Origin: Leptodactylus fallax
Taxonomy: Eukaryota; Chordata; Amphibia; Anura; Leptodactylidae
DNA length: 64,000 bases
Direction of reading: 5' to 3'
Assembly: GCA_947044405.1 (NCBI GenBank)
Contig: CAMRHE010000169.1
Span: 1,054,501 to 1,118,500, forward strand
The number at the start of each line of letters is the position of its first letter. The stretch's first letter is position 1. Below, one piece after another: positions 24,683 through 36,335 of the stretch. The translations under genes and the position numbers were made by a program. A model generated the notes under the pieces. That model had not been told where the DNA came from and made no database searches. It worked only from the letters and a program-made list of their open reading frames with translations.

Positions 24683-24689
24683 TTACACA

Positions 24690-25240
24690 TGCTTCTGGAT
24701 GGTATCAGGTATTTACATATTATATATCTATACACCTGGTGTTTATTACTCATTATCATAGATGTTTCTGTTATTCAGGTTCACACCTGTTCTTCTACAC
24801 TTGTTTTTTATGATAGCACTTGTATTTTCACGTATATCATAATGCACTATGTATGATATATTGTGTATCAATTTTTATATATTTTTTATCTAATTGCTTG
24901 ATTGTCACTTTTAATTGATTGATATTGCACACCCTATTTATATTTGCATACCATCACTATTGTGTTGCTTGATACAGGCTCACTATAGAGCCGAAACATT
25001 GCATGGGGCAATAAACCCACTTTTTTCTTCACTTTACTACGGAGTGCTGCCTGTTTTTTACAATTTGTTTTGAACGGGATACTATCTTTTCCCAGTGGTG
25101 AACACCCATATTTATGTGCACATTTTACTGGTACAGTCATTCATTGTATTGCTGAAAAAAATCAGCTATGAAAAAGCTTTGTTTTCAAAAAATGCCCGCA
25201 TCTGAACAAAAAAGTCATACACATGTCTGCATGGAAATTG
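24690..25240. repeat. Dispersed repeat with GCCGAAACATTGCATGGGG block
   Basis: The block at 24960-25060 (aggctcactatagagccgaaacattgc..., ...tactacggagtgctgcctg) is of a kind I know to be highly repeated in frog DNA. Borders are uncertain. Confidence 0.4.
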
Positions 25241-25409
25241 CAGATTTTTTTTTAATTTGCAACATGTCAATTTCAGCTGTGAATTGTGGAAGGATTTGTT
25301 GCAGATTTTTTTTCATTGAATTCCATGTCGAAGAAGAAATCTGTCTGCAAATCTATTTGTTGTAGATTTTGCTGCACATTACCTTCAGATCTACAAGCAA
25401 ATCTACATT

Positions 25410-25742
25410 TAAGCCGTGGCCCCACGTTGCGAAAACGCGGCATTTTACATTACCTGTGAAGTGGATGGGATTTTGGCTAATCCCATCCACACATTGTGGA
25501 AAAAAATCTGCAGCGGAAATGCTGCCATTTCAAAAACGCTCACGTTTTTTAAAACCGCAGCATGTCAATTATACCTACAGAAATGCTGGCATTTTCCATA
25601 TATGTATAATAGGGGCAGAAAGTCAGCAGAGGAAAACTTTGCAGACTTTCTGTGAAAACTTTTGTGGAAAAAAATGTGATTCAATTCCACCGCGTTTTTT
25701 TCCGCAGCGTTTTTTGGCTGCAGCTTGCTACATGGGGCCTTA
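25410..25742. repeat. MITE, TAAGGCCCC family, both ends present
   Basis: The left end (t)aagccgtggccccacgttgcg and right end catggggcctta are inverted. Internal tgcagactttctg and acagaaatgctggc are inverted relative to the copies at 19831 and 52829. A degenerate relative, rich in attttttt and tgcagat, precedes it at 25230-25390. Confidence 0.65.
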
Positions 25743-26528
25743 GTCTTATTCCTTTTGGTTGTAGAGTTTCTAGCCGGAATATCCATTCCAGCTCTTTTCT
25801 TTTGAGAGTCTTGGTTCTATCACCACCTCTTTGTAGTGAGGGTACATGGTCATGAATTATATTGATGGTAGATGCTAGTTAAGCTGGTTATATATAATGG
25901 GCTGACAAGCATAAATTGATTCAGGTGTTTCCTTACAGGTTCTCTTGTCTATCTATTGACTTATATGACTTTTGATATATATTCCTATACAATCTTGTAG
26001 CTAGAATGTAACTGGCATAATTCAGCTTATTACCTGGCTTTTAGCAACATTTCTAATGTTATAACTAATGCATTTGGTATTAAGTTATTTCAATATTCAA
26101 TAGTTATTGTAATATTCTATTCTCCTCTTTGTGGTTAGGGGATAGCCCATGTAAAAATTTTAAGGCTGCAGAGGGGACCTTCTTATTTGGTTGGTGGTGA
26201 AGTACATATGATCACTTTTATTGACTGAATTATTATTTTTCATCTTTTGAGTAGAACACAAACGGGGAATTGGTCATACTGCAATATTTGGTTTACTCAT
26301 GGGTTGGTAAATACAGAAGATAATAGTTAAATTCCTGTCGTCTACCTAACTGGGGCAAAGCAAACTAAAAAGTTAGCCAGCGCCTCCTAACAAAATGGAA
26401 ATATGGGCAGTTGCAAATTTGTAATGCATAGGCACACACAAATAAAATGTAGCAGCACTTTGCAAATGCTAAGACCACCATATTACCCAGATCACATTTT
26501 CTGTGGCAGATTTTCAGTTTTCCATATT
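25743..26528. other. Intergenic, no recognised element
   Basis: No repeat ends or coding signal recognised. Confidence 0.4.
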
Positions 26529-26625
26529 AGCCAACTTCTTTGAGAAGACCACCCCCTAGAAGACCATTTTAAATGTAAGTTTGGGTGGTCATCTCAAAGA
26601 GGTTTCACTGTATTTTAAATTTTGT
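26529..26625 (-). repeat. DNA-transposon-like terminal repeat (CTCTTTGAGA family)
   Basis: Minus strand starts cagtgaaacctctttgagat, followed by gaccaccc, a widespread end type. A diverged copy lies at 15215-15300. Confidence 0.5.
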
Positions 26626-26747
26626 CACTCTACATTAGGGCATATTTTCAACATATATCTGCAATATACATGAATGAGTGAGCCAGCATACTATGACTAT
26701 TTATTGTAAGATTTTTAGCCTAAAAAGGCAGTCTAGGAATTTTTTTT

Positions 26748-26882
26748 GGAAGAGTTAAGTAAGCAGGCGATACCTTTTAGAGGCTAATTGAGTATATTTG
26801 ATGGTAAGCTTTCGGGAGTACTAGCTACTTACTTCGCTCTTCCAGTACTTTCAATGGCTAACACGGAACAACATTTATACTA
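26748..26882. mobile_element. Short hairpin-ended retroposon with 14-bp target duplication
   Basis: Starts ggaagagttaagtaagc and ends acaacatttatacta. Its first ~20 bp are repeated inverted near the right side (cttacttcgctcttcc). ctaggaattttttt occurs exactly at 26733-26746 and 26883-26896. It shares its ends and the aagctttcgggagt module with 16318-16841. Confidence 0.7.
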
Positions 26883-26934
26883 CTAGGAATTTTTTTAATA
26901 CCTATCCTTAACATTGACCATAAGTACCTGATCA

Positions 26935-27250
26935 CATAGCGGAATCTGATCCAAAATCACCAGCAGATTCCATCCTGAATCTGCCTCCTATTGTATTTAA
27001 TGGGAGGCAGAGATTGCAGCAAGACGCAAAAAAATAAGTGCCCTGCTCAATCTTGGATTCCACAGTTGATTCAGTCACAGAGTCTACAACTTGAGATTCC
27101 ACTCTGATTAGGCCAATTCATCTGGGCCTAATCAGCGGCAGAAAAGCATGGTGGAATGCCGATGCTCTGATTCAGCATTCTGCCACGGGGAGCCAGGGGC
27201 AGAAAATAAAGAGGAATCTGAGGGGGTGGTCTGCCTCAAATTCGTATTCA
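26935..27250. repeat. Dispersed repeat rich in CAGATTCC / GGAATCTG
   Basis: Shares blocks such as gaggcagagat(t)gcagc, attaggcc and cagatgaat with 48075-48350, which runs in the opposite orientation. No reading frame. Confidence 0.5.
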
Positions 27251-27464
27251 TTTTCCATAATATGAGCTGATTGTACAAATTACACTGGACAACAAATTTT
27301 TACATAAGTTTTGCTTCCTTGAAAATTTCAGGTGATTATGATAAACCCATTCAAGCTAAGCAGAATTATAATTTTGGAAAGTCTGTATCACATAGAAATT
27401 TTGAGAAACATGAGATTAAGTGTTAGTGATTATGAAGCATGTAAATGTTACCAGCAGCATTACT

Positions 27465-28560
27465 TCAAATGAACGAAAAGTGTTTTGCTGACAATTTTCT
27501 TTTGTACTCATTGTCTGGTGCATCCTGTATTAGTGCCCAGCAATAGTCAGCTAGCATTGATTGATTCCAGCAGCCTTGATAACGCTTTTCCATCATGGCA
27601 AGATCCTCGTGAAACCGTTTGCCATATTTGTCACTGACTGCACCAAGATTTGCAGGAAAAAAATCCAAATGAGAATGCAGAAAATGAATTCTTAATGACA
27701 TGTTGCACTTCATCGCTTTGTAAGCTTCAAGAAAGTTGTCAACCAATTCGATGTAGTTTGGTGCTCGATAGTTGCCAAGAAAATTCTCTGAAGATTTCCA
27801 AGCAATTTTCTCAGGCCCCACCAGCAGCTCTTTGAAGTGCTTGTCCTTCATGATGTGTCGGATTTGTGGACCAACAAAAATTCCTTCTTTAATCTTGGCA
27901 TTGGTTATTCCTGGGAACATTTGTCTCAAATAACGAAAACCTTCTGCTTCCTTGTTCATTGCTTTCACAAAATTTTTCATCAGCTTGAGTTTTATGTGAA
28001 GTGGAGGCAGAAATATCATTGCTGGGTCCACAAGTGCTTTATGTGCAACATTTTTCTGCCCGGAAGTCAACTGGTTACGGATTGGCTCCTTCCTTCTACT
28101 GTAATGTGACTGCTTAGCAACGGCTGTCCCATTCGCAAATGAAACAGCAGTACTTGGTATATCCGCAATCCAAGCAGCAGTGCCACTACTTTTAAGTCTC
28201 CATAGATGTTCCAGTTGTAGTTGCTGTACTTGATGTGTTTCAACAACAGTTCCATGTTCTGCTATGTTTCTTTCATGTGTGCAGCATAGCCAACAGGTAT
28301 TGGAGGATGAACATTACCATTGTGTAACAAGACAGCCTTGAGACTTAACACTGATAAGTCAATAAAGAGACGCCACTGATTCGACTCATGCACACAACCC
28401 AAAGTTGCAAACAACCCATCAATGTCTGTGCAGAAACACAAGTTGTCAACCTGTTCAAAAAACTGTTAAGTCATCTTGGCGGCTTCGAAAGACAGAAACT
28501 TTTGTACTAGTTGAGAGCAAATGCCATCCTTGAAGTCCTGAAGCCAGTAACTATGCATTT
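27465..28560 (-). pseudogene. Uncharacterised multicopy animal protein family, decayed copy
   Basis: A clean 201-codon minus-strand frame (27465-28070) contains LPPLHIKLKLMKNFVKAMN, FVGPQIRHIMKD, NYRAPNYIELVDNFLEAYK, MSLRIHFLHSHLDFFPANLG, ERYQGCWN and MLADYCWALIQD. The family continues upstream in other frames: NIYGDLKVVALLLGL at about 28150-28230, then VLLHNGN and QWRLFIDLSVLSLKA at about 28320-28390, and DIDGLFATLGCVHES near 28400-28440. At least two frameshifts and stops (for example near 28275 and 28470) break it. I recognise this as a protein type that recurs as many uncharacterised predicted proteins in animal genomes, often in numbers that suggest a mobile element. I know of no assigned function. 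No terminal repeats were found here, although cactggacaacaaattttt at 27282 might be an element end. Confidence 0.7.
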
Positions 28561-29643
28561 GCTTTTGACAAACGTAAGTTCTTGGTCAATCTCCAATATC
28601 ATCTTGACAATCTTAAAACTGTCAAGAAATATATGTATATATGTTTACAGGATGTGTCTGTATCTCTTATACATTGCATGGTCTTTCATAATTTGAAAAA
28701 TGTAAAATGTCCCACCTACTAGCCATAGTTTAGAGATTAATCTTCTGTTCTTTTAAAGTTTCACATAACGAATATAAAGTACAACATAAGGTGATTGAAC
28801 ATTATTATTGCACTGAATAGTGATTAAAATTGCTTATGTCAAGTAGCACATTGGAATCAATTACTTACAAAATGCAGGTTCACTGCTATACAGTTAATGG
28901 TTTATCATTGTGCAACTGCAAATCATCCATTTACACTAATATTTCCCTTATTATTTCCAATAAGTATCAGCGACAAGATAATATGGTAGTGGATCACTAC
29001 AGTAATAATGAAATGACATGAAAATGTTCATAACCTGTGCTTAAAAGGTATCATTCTTTTCTTCTTTTATCGAAACCCTTAAACCTGTATTGGATTGGCT
29101 TCTACTGGTTAGTATAGGTAATGTCTATCACTAGATTCTCTCAGCTGCATTTTCTATGGATATGATATAGCACCATGATTTCATCAGCAGCATAGCTTAT
29201 TGATTCTATATAAAATTAGCGATGCATTTTGGGTTATCAAGTTCCCTAGGTTCCTATATTATAGATGTGTTCCCCTTTTATTCAACATATCCTAAGATGT
29301 GCGGCATGGCATGTCCAGCTTTAAAAAAAAACATGATTTTACAAAATTCTATTGCAAGAAGTCTATTTTCTGTCTGTGACAATTTAGTGGTCACATTGTG
29401 AATTGCAGACTCTCAAGATTTTAGCTAACATGTAAGGGTAAAGTTGGGCACATCTTTATTTTATTTGCATAGAGTTTGCATGTTTTATCTAAAAACACTG
29501 ACTGCACCAGTGTAATATTATTTTAATACAAATAATATATAAAAAATACCATTTTTAGTAAAATAAAAAAATATTTTCACAGGTCCTATTTTGGAGTAAC
29601 CCCAGTATCTGCTGTACGTGTATGATGGATGTCAGGTCTTTAA
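28561..29643. other. Intergenic, no recognised element
   Basis: AT-rich; nothing recognised. Confidence 0.4.
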
Positions 29644-29880
29644 AGAGGGCCTGTCACCACAAAAAAGAGCATGAAATACCACATTATCTTTTATTTATCT
29701 TTCTTCATGAATTCCTCCATTTATCTGCTATTTCCTCCACTATTTATATGCCTTTTAGTATGCTATGGAATGAATAAATTGACAACTTGGATATCCTTGC
29801 CCTCCACAGTCAATAGGGCATGAGCTTTCCCTGCTCTATCGCTATCCAATGAAAGGAACAACCTGATACCATGTGATTGT
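29644..29880. repeat. End of a TTAA-flanked MITE (AGAGGGCCTGTCACC)
   Basis: ttaa (29640-29643) followed by agagggcctgtcacc. It matches the start type at 43731, 35790 and 61405. The other end was not located. Confidence 0.4.
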
Positions 29881-30039
29881 ATTCTCCTTTCTGTTCATCA
29901 GCAGCAGGAGAAGCAGAGTGAGAAGAGGAACCCCAAAGCAATGAGCAGACCCCACAGAAGAAAACTTTCTACACCTGATTGCAAAACCAAAAAGCCTTTC
30001 CTTCAAAACAATCCATGACACAAAAACAATAACCTTCAA

Positions 30040-30290
30040 AATGCAGTAACCTGTCAGAGACATGCAATTCTCCCCCATCTTTGCAGAAAGCCCTCACACA
30101 AGTGATTCTCCAAATCTGTGATGTCCCCTCAAATATGAACAATTCTACTCCAGCTCTGTGATAACCTCCCAGAAACAAAACAATCTACTGCTAGTATGTG
30201 ATATACCCTCAGACATGAGCAATTCTCCTTCAAGTTTAGTGTACCTCTCAGAAATGAGCAATTCTTTTCCAAGTATTTGTACACTCTTTG
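30040..30290. repeat. Degenerate minisatellite, unit about 50 bp
   Basis: About five loose copies of a unit like ctcagacatgagcaattctc...ctccaagtctgtgatatacc, most clearly at 30110-30290. Units vary in length. Confidence 0.5.
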
Positions 30291-30404
30291 ATAAAAAAAA
30301 AATAATGCACCAAGTATGAGCTGAAAGCGACCTTCTTTGTGTGAATTTAGTGACATATGTAGGTTTATTGGAGAAAACACTGTACAATTGAAAGGAGACT
30401 CTAG

Positions 30405-31235
30405 TAACTTGTTGGGTCACCTTTAGCCTGGATAAAAGTTTTGATAACATTGGTCATGGAAGCTGTTGTCCCAGCTGGTCCCATAAATGATTGGCAATAA
30501 ATGTGGTGACCGGACAGGCCAAGGAAGTGTTGCAATCTGGTTGAGACATTCCTGGAAAGCCCTTTCTGAATATCGGTGAGCATTACCCTACTGAAAAACT
30601 GCAGTTAGTAGCCCTGCTAAGAGATGCAACATGTGGCTGCAGGATGTCCTGCACATATGGCTGAACTGTTAGTGTCCCTTGGTTCATTACTAGCGGTGGT
30701 CATCTGTCATATACGATGGCTCCCCAGTTCATAACACCAGCAGTTGGGGCCGTGTGTCACTCTACAGCAAAGGCAGGATTGAAGTGCTGAACATGAGGCC
30801 TCCATACTTTAACTATCGTTGAATCCTGAATAGAACCTGGGTTTGTTGCTAAAGATGATACGGTTCCAGTCTGTAGCAGTCCAGGTTTTTCGTTTACTGC
30901 AAGTGAAGGAGACAGTGGCTGACTTTCAATGGCAGGTCACATAATAGGTGCCATGACACCACATTTTTTCTGTTAAGCACCTGAAAATGGCCTGGGCAGA
31001 GGCAGGGGTGTGTAATGAAGGTGCCACTTGTGTCTGATTGGTGGACAAGGAAACTGTGGGAACTGCTTGTCTGCAGATCAAACAATTCTCTTTACTGGTA
31101 GTCTGACTGAGCCATCTGGATCTGTTTGGCACGTGTGCATGTCGTCACATAACCACTGCTCCCAGCTAGGTCAGAATGGCCTAGATGACGGGCAGTTCAT
31201 CCTGACAACCGTCTTGCTTCTCTAAGTCCAATGAA
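30405..31235 (-). pseudogene. Fossil Tc1-like transposase
   Basis: The minus strand, across several frames, shows WNRIIFSNKPRF near 30850-30890 (the first catalytic block, with the aspartate region altered), then NWGAIVYD at about 30710, GTLTVQPYV.DILQPHV near 30640, and HLWDQLGQQLP near 30470-30500. This order matches Tc1-like transposases with an IEHLWDQL end. Stops and frameshifts are numerous and the second catalytic block is unrecognisable. No inverted repeats remain. It is much older than the other Tc1 copies in the window. Confidence 0.65.
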
Positions 31236-31329
31236 GCTGTCCTCTCAAAGTCTTGTGAAAGTCAATCAGGAGTGGTTACAGCAGAAATGGGAAATATATA
31301 GGAAACACTTATACTTTCCCCTTCTGCTG
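31236..31329. other. Intergenic
   Basis: Short spacer, nothing recognised. Confidence 0.3.
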
Positions 31330-31426
31330 AATCCACTCCAGGCTTTGGCTCAAAAAACCGCAGCAAAATCTATAACTAAAAAAAAAACAGCTTTTCCGCA
31401 ATGTGGGGCCTACACTATGCCAATTT
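31330..31426. repeat. End fragment, TAAGGCCCC-family MITE
   Basis: caaaaaaccgcagcaaaatct ... ttttccgcaatgtggggcct is the inverted end of the family seen at 25410-25742. Confidence 0.45.
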
Positions 31427-31994
31427 AAGGTGTGGTTCGTATCAAACGAGAAATGAATCTTTCTTGTGACAGAACCACCCAAACATGAAACTAAATGAAT
31501 CTTGAGAGGTTCGCCCATCTGTAGTGATATATACACAGATACATGTGGCATGGCACATATATTTTAATGCTACACTGCATATATTAAGTTTTATATGTTC
31601 ATATACATGCCATGAGGCAAATTGTTTTCAGGAACCATAGATTTATGCATGAGCGTCTAGCAGATCACATAAAGCGGAATACAGCTTTCTACTGATAGCT
31701 ATGTCCTAAACAACAAGATGAATAACAAGCATCTGAACAGATATAAAAGTTTTGGAAAGGTGTTCATTTTAATATAGTTTATACATCCAATCCAGGAAAA
31801 AGAGGGATAGTCCCAGGATTTTAGTGCTGCAGTAAAGCTACTTAGAAGTGGGAGGTAGTTTGCATCATCACTCCCAGGTATGTAATATATTTGACTTGTA
31901 CTTTAAGGGTGAAGATCAACTGGATCATTTTTTGTGCATGTTGGACTATATTGTTAAACTTTGTTCAGTTTTGTCGTAGTTGGCAAAATTGTTC

Positions 31995-32085
31995 AGTGTA
32001 GGCATACCTCCCAATCATACCGGTTTCAGCAGAACGGTCTAGTTCCGCTGTCCAGGTCAGAGGGAGGTATGTCCTGGCTTCAACT
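31995..32085. repeat. Repeat fragment with TACCTCCCAA end
   Basis: gcatacctcccaatcataccgg ... ggtcagagggaggtatgtcc is a short inverted structure. It resembles the ends at 62966 and 63950. Confidence 0.45.
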
Positions 32086-32219
32086 CATCTGTGTCATCGA
32101 GGGGACATTAAATCGTGGTGGTAGCTGGAGTGTGACATTAAACTGGGGCAGCTGGAGGGTGACATTAAACTATGGGTGCACCAGGAGAGGATTTGTGAAC
32201 ATGGTCCATTTTTACATTT

Positions 32220-32810
32220 GCCTGTGAGACCTCTGAAAGAAGGGCTGAGAAAAGGTTGAGGGCTGCTTCATTGATGTTTATTATGGACTTGGGCATGCCA
32301 CTGATTCGTGTATTGCCTTTGCGACTTCTGCTTTTGAGGTCTTCAAATTAGTTTCTAAGAGTTTGCCTCGGACAATGAAGCTACTTGGAGCCTGTCATCC
32401 TCCAAAATATCAATGATCTCATCAGTTTTGTGTTCTAACTCTGATGTTCTCTGGCCCAGGTCTTCTATCTCCAGGGCAATGTTGGAGACCACTGTTAATT
32501 CTGCCTGGAACATGGTCTGAATCTTATTGTATAAGGCATTATCCACTGGGCATAGATCTGTAGGCTGCTGAGCTGGGAGTGCTGCACTTGGGCATTCTGT
32601 GTAGTTGACCATTCTCCAGGTAAGAGAGCCTGGGTTCCGTGTGGAAGAAGGCGCCATGTTGGAAAGGATTATGTTTTGAGTCTGAGAGAAGAGCTCTGAT
32701 AAAGACCCTTTTGCTGGTCCCTGTGAGTCTTTAGGAGCTTTGCCACTCTTTCTGGTCATCATTCGCATGTAGACTGGAAGATCTGTTGTGATGCAGCTAT
32801 GTTTGCTAAG
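32220..32810 (-). pseudogene. L1-type LINE ORF1 fragment
   Basis: The minus frame at 32355-32768 encodes a low-complexity N-terminus followed by a coiled-coil-like stretch with LGQRTSELEHKTDEIIDILED. This resembles the ORF1 protein of frog L1/Tx1-type elements (LGERT.H.E.K.DE pattern). The first ~50 residues are basic and serine-rich. The RNA-binding domain that should follow is not clear, so the copy is partial. It is 8 kb from the L1 ORF2 fragment at 40312-42780 and is probably a separate insertion. Confidence 0.5.
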
Positions 32811-33350
32811 CGTATTGCTTAGGTTGAGCGGCTGTGGACAAGGAGCTCAGGAGGAAATGTCCGCCATTCCCACACCTCTGGCACTCTTGTTCATATTCTT
32901 TTATTTTGAAAGTATTAAAATAAAAGCACAGACGTGAAAACTAGAATAAAAGCACATACATTGGTGTTAACATGACACCCTGTTAATGCATTTCTGACCT
33001 CTTGGATCCTTCCAATATTAGTGCAACTAATGACTATGCCTCCTGACCACCCTGTGATCACACACAGAACATGTTCAGGAACGTGTACCAGTGTTATAAT
33101 GGAAAAATAGTCATAAAATTTCAAATATGTATGTTTCTACCCAAGTCTCTCCTACATTTTATCTAGTGAAAACCTGACTGTAATCTGATTGTAGGATTTT
33201 ACATGATTTTGTAAGCTATATTTTCCCCTTCCCCTTTGATGCTGATGGGAAAAACATGAAAACCACAGCTCAAGTGCACAATGTTGATTTATTTATTTAT
33301 GCATTTTATTTATTTATATTTAAACAAAGCATTTTCTTAAAAAAAAAAAA
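32811..33350. other. Intergenic, A/T-rich
   Basis: A tttattta-rich tract lies at 33280-33330 and a poly-A run near 33338. No gene. Confidence 0.4.
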
Positions 33351-33810
33351 GGAACTGTTCTCCAAAAAAATTCAGGTCCAAAATGCCTCCCAAACCATTA
33401 ACAGTGCTGTGTAGGGGCCAAGAATAGGAGCAGAAATATACCTTTGTGGCCAAAAACTGATGAAGCAATGCAGGGATAAACATTACAGGCTGATCTAATT
33501 TACCAGATTTACCAATGGACAGTTGAAATCAGGCAGAAGCTGAAAATGTCATTCACAGCTAAAGAGATGGCAATGGGCAGTAGTTCCAGAAGAGAGTCTG
33601 ATCACCTGCAGCCACCTGTAGGCAACTGTGGCAAATTGGGTTTACCCCTAATGCACTTGCAATGTGATTTGCATAGCCAGGAAAAGATGCATATCTCTGC
33701 ATTGCTTCAATAGTTTGTGGCCACAAATATATGTTTTTACTCCGATTAAAGGATTCTACACAGCACTATTATTGGTTTGAGAGGCATTGGGGACCTGACA
33801 GATTCCCTTT
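33351..33810. repeat. Palindromic MITE, arms about 130 bp
   Basis: The left arm (33375-33490: caggtccaaaatgcctccc..., gcaatgcagggat) pairs with the right arm (33685-33800: tctctgcattgcttcaa..., ggcattggggacctga). The right end reads ctaaagggaatctgtcagg on the minus strand, related to the TTAA-flanked group. Confidence 0.65.
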
Positions 33811-34484
33811 AGTATAACACTGAGAAAGCAGTCAGGATTTTACATTTACTAAAAGGGCCTGTTGTACATGGATGGAAATGGACGAACTTCTCAAGATTCA
33901 TTTTGGGTTCAGGTGGCTCGGGTCCCAGATTCCTTTCTGGCCACATAAGTTTGGTAGGAACACAACTTAAAATGGCTTAAAACATAGTGTTTAGCACTGT
34001 CAGTGCTCCTAGGAACCTGTCTATTCAATTTATGGCAAACACAGCCGAAGTTATGTAAAAGTGAAAGTGACATATATTTCTATGAAAAAATTAATGGTAA
34101 GCAGTGGATACAAACGAGTTTAATCAAACAATGCACTTCCACTTGCTTTTAACCTTTTAACATTTAAAATAGGCAAAAAAATTACCCTTTTTTTGGGGGG
34201 GGGGGGAAATTTCTTGCTCATGGTTTATTAGGCACATATAGGAGTAATATTGCAAAAAGCAATGGTTTTGTAGAAAAATTTGCCTCTTTATTTTCTTGCA
34301 AGTGCTACAGGCTTGTTGTAATTTGAGAAACAATTTTGTGCTTGTGCCTAGTTGAAAAGTGATGAAGAATTGGATTTTCAAATAAAAAAAAAAAAAAGCC
34401 ACCAAAAATGATCCCTTTATAGGAGCAGATGTGAAATCAAAATGGTCTTATTTATTTATTTTAATGTTAACACAGTGGCATCAA
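33811..34484. other. Intergenic, no recognised element
   Basis: Contains a 12-base G run (34195-34206) and poly-A runs; nothing else recognised. Confidence 0.4.
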
Positions 34485-34670
34485 CAGTGTGCTAGAGTGG
34501 AATGTGATGGACTAGGCTGCAGGACATGTCTGGCTGAGAAGTGGTAGCTGTGGCAACATGAGTGGCAATGCGACATGGAATGATATGATAGACTAGGCCG
34601 CAGGACATGTCTGGCTGAGTGGTGGCAGTGGTGGTAGCTGTTTAGGTGTAGCAGGCAGCATCAGCAGTGC
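34485..34670. repeat. Imperfect tandem duplication, unit about 90 bp
   Basis: Two copies of gactaggc-gcaggacatg followed by tctggctgag, at 34510-34540 and 34590-34620, with similar flanks (agtggaatgtgat / acatggaatgatat). Confidence 0.6.
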
Positions 34671-34776
34671 AATAAATGGAACATGATACAGGGAAACAGT
34701 GGCACCTCTATTCGCACTGATCCATAACTGATTAGTTTTGACAAAAGTCATTTTTCCATGTGGACAGATTTGTCCT

Positions 34777-34860
34777 TCTAGGTCTGTGATGGTGAACCTA
34801 TGGCACGTGTGCCAGAGAGGGCACGCAGAGCTCTCTCAGTTGATATGCGCGCCGTCGCCA
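34777..34860 (+). repeat. hAT-like end fragment
   Basis: tctgtgatggtgaacctatgg, then cacgtgtgccagagagggcac, is a start type I associate with non-autonomous hAT elements. The other end and an 8-bp duplication were not found. Confidence 0.35.
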
Positions 34861-35789
34861 TGATCGCTCACTAACAGGGAATCTGGTCAGAAGAAGGAGG
34901 AGGACGCTCTTCGTGGGACTGCAGCTCTTCACGGGATTAGGTAAGTAGCATAAACTACTGTGGGGGACACTGTGAAGCATAAGCTATTGTGTGGGGCCTC
35001 ACTGTGAAGCATAAGCTACTGTGTGGTCTCCCTAAATGCTGTGGTAAGCAGGGTATACAGCGTATCCTGATAATATTCCGAATTTGGAAGAGATGAATCG
35101 ACATTTGTTCAGTTTTGGAATATTCAGGTCGAACGCCATTTGTAAGGAATATATTTGCCCAGGGGCGCACCTCTAATGAGGCGAAGTGAGGCAGGTGCCT
35201 CAGGCAGCACTATCCAAGACAACTAAGAGGGGCAGCATTTTTTTTTCCACTATTTATTTAACCTAAACCAGCCCAAGACAGGCCGCTGAGCGGGACCTGT
35301 CCTGGGCTGGTTTAGGAGACGTCTGCTTCTCAGCGCAGGCCGCGAGCTATGACGTCATCGCTCCTCCTGTGCTGAGATGCAGACGTCCAATGTGCGGGTC
35401 AAGAAGAGAAGGCGGCGGCTCCATCAAGGGATCACAGGTAGGTGAGTATAACTTTTTTTTTTTTTTTTTTTTTTTAGCGCAGGGGTCATTAGGAAGGGGC
35501 ATTTTATATAAGGAGGTTTATGAATTTAAGAGGTGCTATTTATATAAGGGCATTATTAATACAAGGAAGGGTTATTTATAGAAGGGGAGCATTAGGGTGG
35601 TCATTTATACAAGCGTTCATTAGAGGACATCAATTATATAAGGGGGCATTAGGAAACATTTTGAAGGGTTCATTAGGGGATATTATGAATAGAAGGGGGC
35701 ATCAATTATATAAAGGGTCATTAGGGAGAGCAGTATTTATGTCAGGGGGAATTTGGGGCATAATATACGGGGGCGATTAATTTAATTAA

Positions 35790-36034
35790 AGGGGTTGTCC
35801 AGGATAACCACTTTTTTTAATATGAGACCAGGGAAAGTGATAAAAAAAACCCTACTCACCTGTCCCTTGTGCTCCGAAGTCTCCCATCACCGTCTGCTTC
35901 TGCTGCTCCGGTGTTTTCTTCTGGCGGAAGTCTGGAAGAAAACACCGGAGCAGCAGGGGCAAATCACGCTTCGAGACACCAGAGCAACTTCTCCGGCCTC
36001 ATATTAAAAAAGTGGTTATCCTAGACAATCTCTT
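35790..36034. repeat. Palindromic MITE with TTAA on both sides
   Basis: Left end aggggttgtccaggataacc and right end ggttatcctagacaatctctt are inverted. ttaa lies at 35786-35789 and 36035-36038. An inner palindrome, ctgctccggtgttttctt and its mirror, occupies the centre. TTAA is the target of piggyBac-like elements; the assignment to that superfamily is inference. Confidence 0.7.
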
Positions 36035-36054
36035 TTAAGGTCGCATTTGGGCTT

Positions 36055-36335
36055 TATTAAAAGGGCTTTCCAGCTCATTTTTATTGATGATCTATCTTTA
36101 GGACAGATCATCAATAAGAGATAAGTGAATCCCCTCCCTTCTCATCAGCAGTTTGAAGGGGCCATGGTGCCTGTTTATATCACATGCTGTCTGTTTATAG
36201 TGACCATGTGATGTAATGACCGTCTTGTCACATAGACATGTATAAGACGAGGCTGTAGCTACATTACATGGTCGGTATGAGATGAATGACAGTATGTAAA
36301 CAAATAAGCGGTCATGGCGCTTAGCTACCACGGTT
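36055..36335. repeat. MITE-like fragment with GATGATCTATC...GATCATCAATAAG hairpin
   Basis: A hairpin, tattgatgatctatcttta and ggacagatcatcaataaga, followed by ccctcccttctcatcagcag and tttgaaggggcc, is a very common frog repeat type. Related scraps lie at 36665-36786 and 58830-59130. Confidence 0.45.

Noticed and set aside
24962..25060. SINE with a tRNA-like head
   Set aside because: The block is a familiar frog repeat, but no A-box/B-box or duplication was found, so it is listed only as a dispersed repeat.
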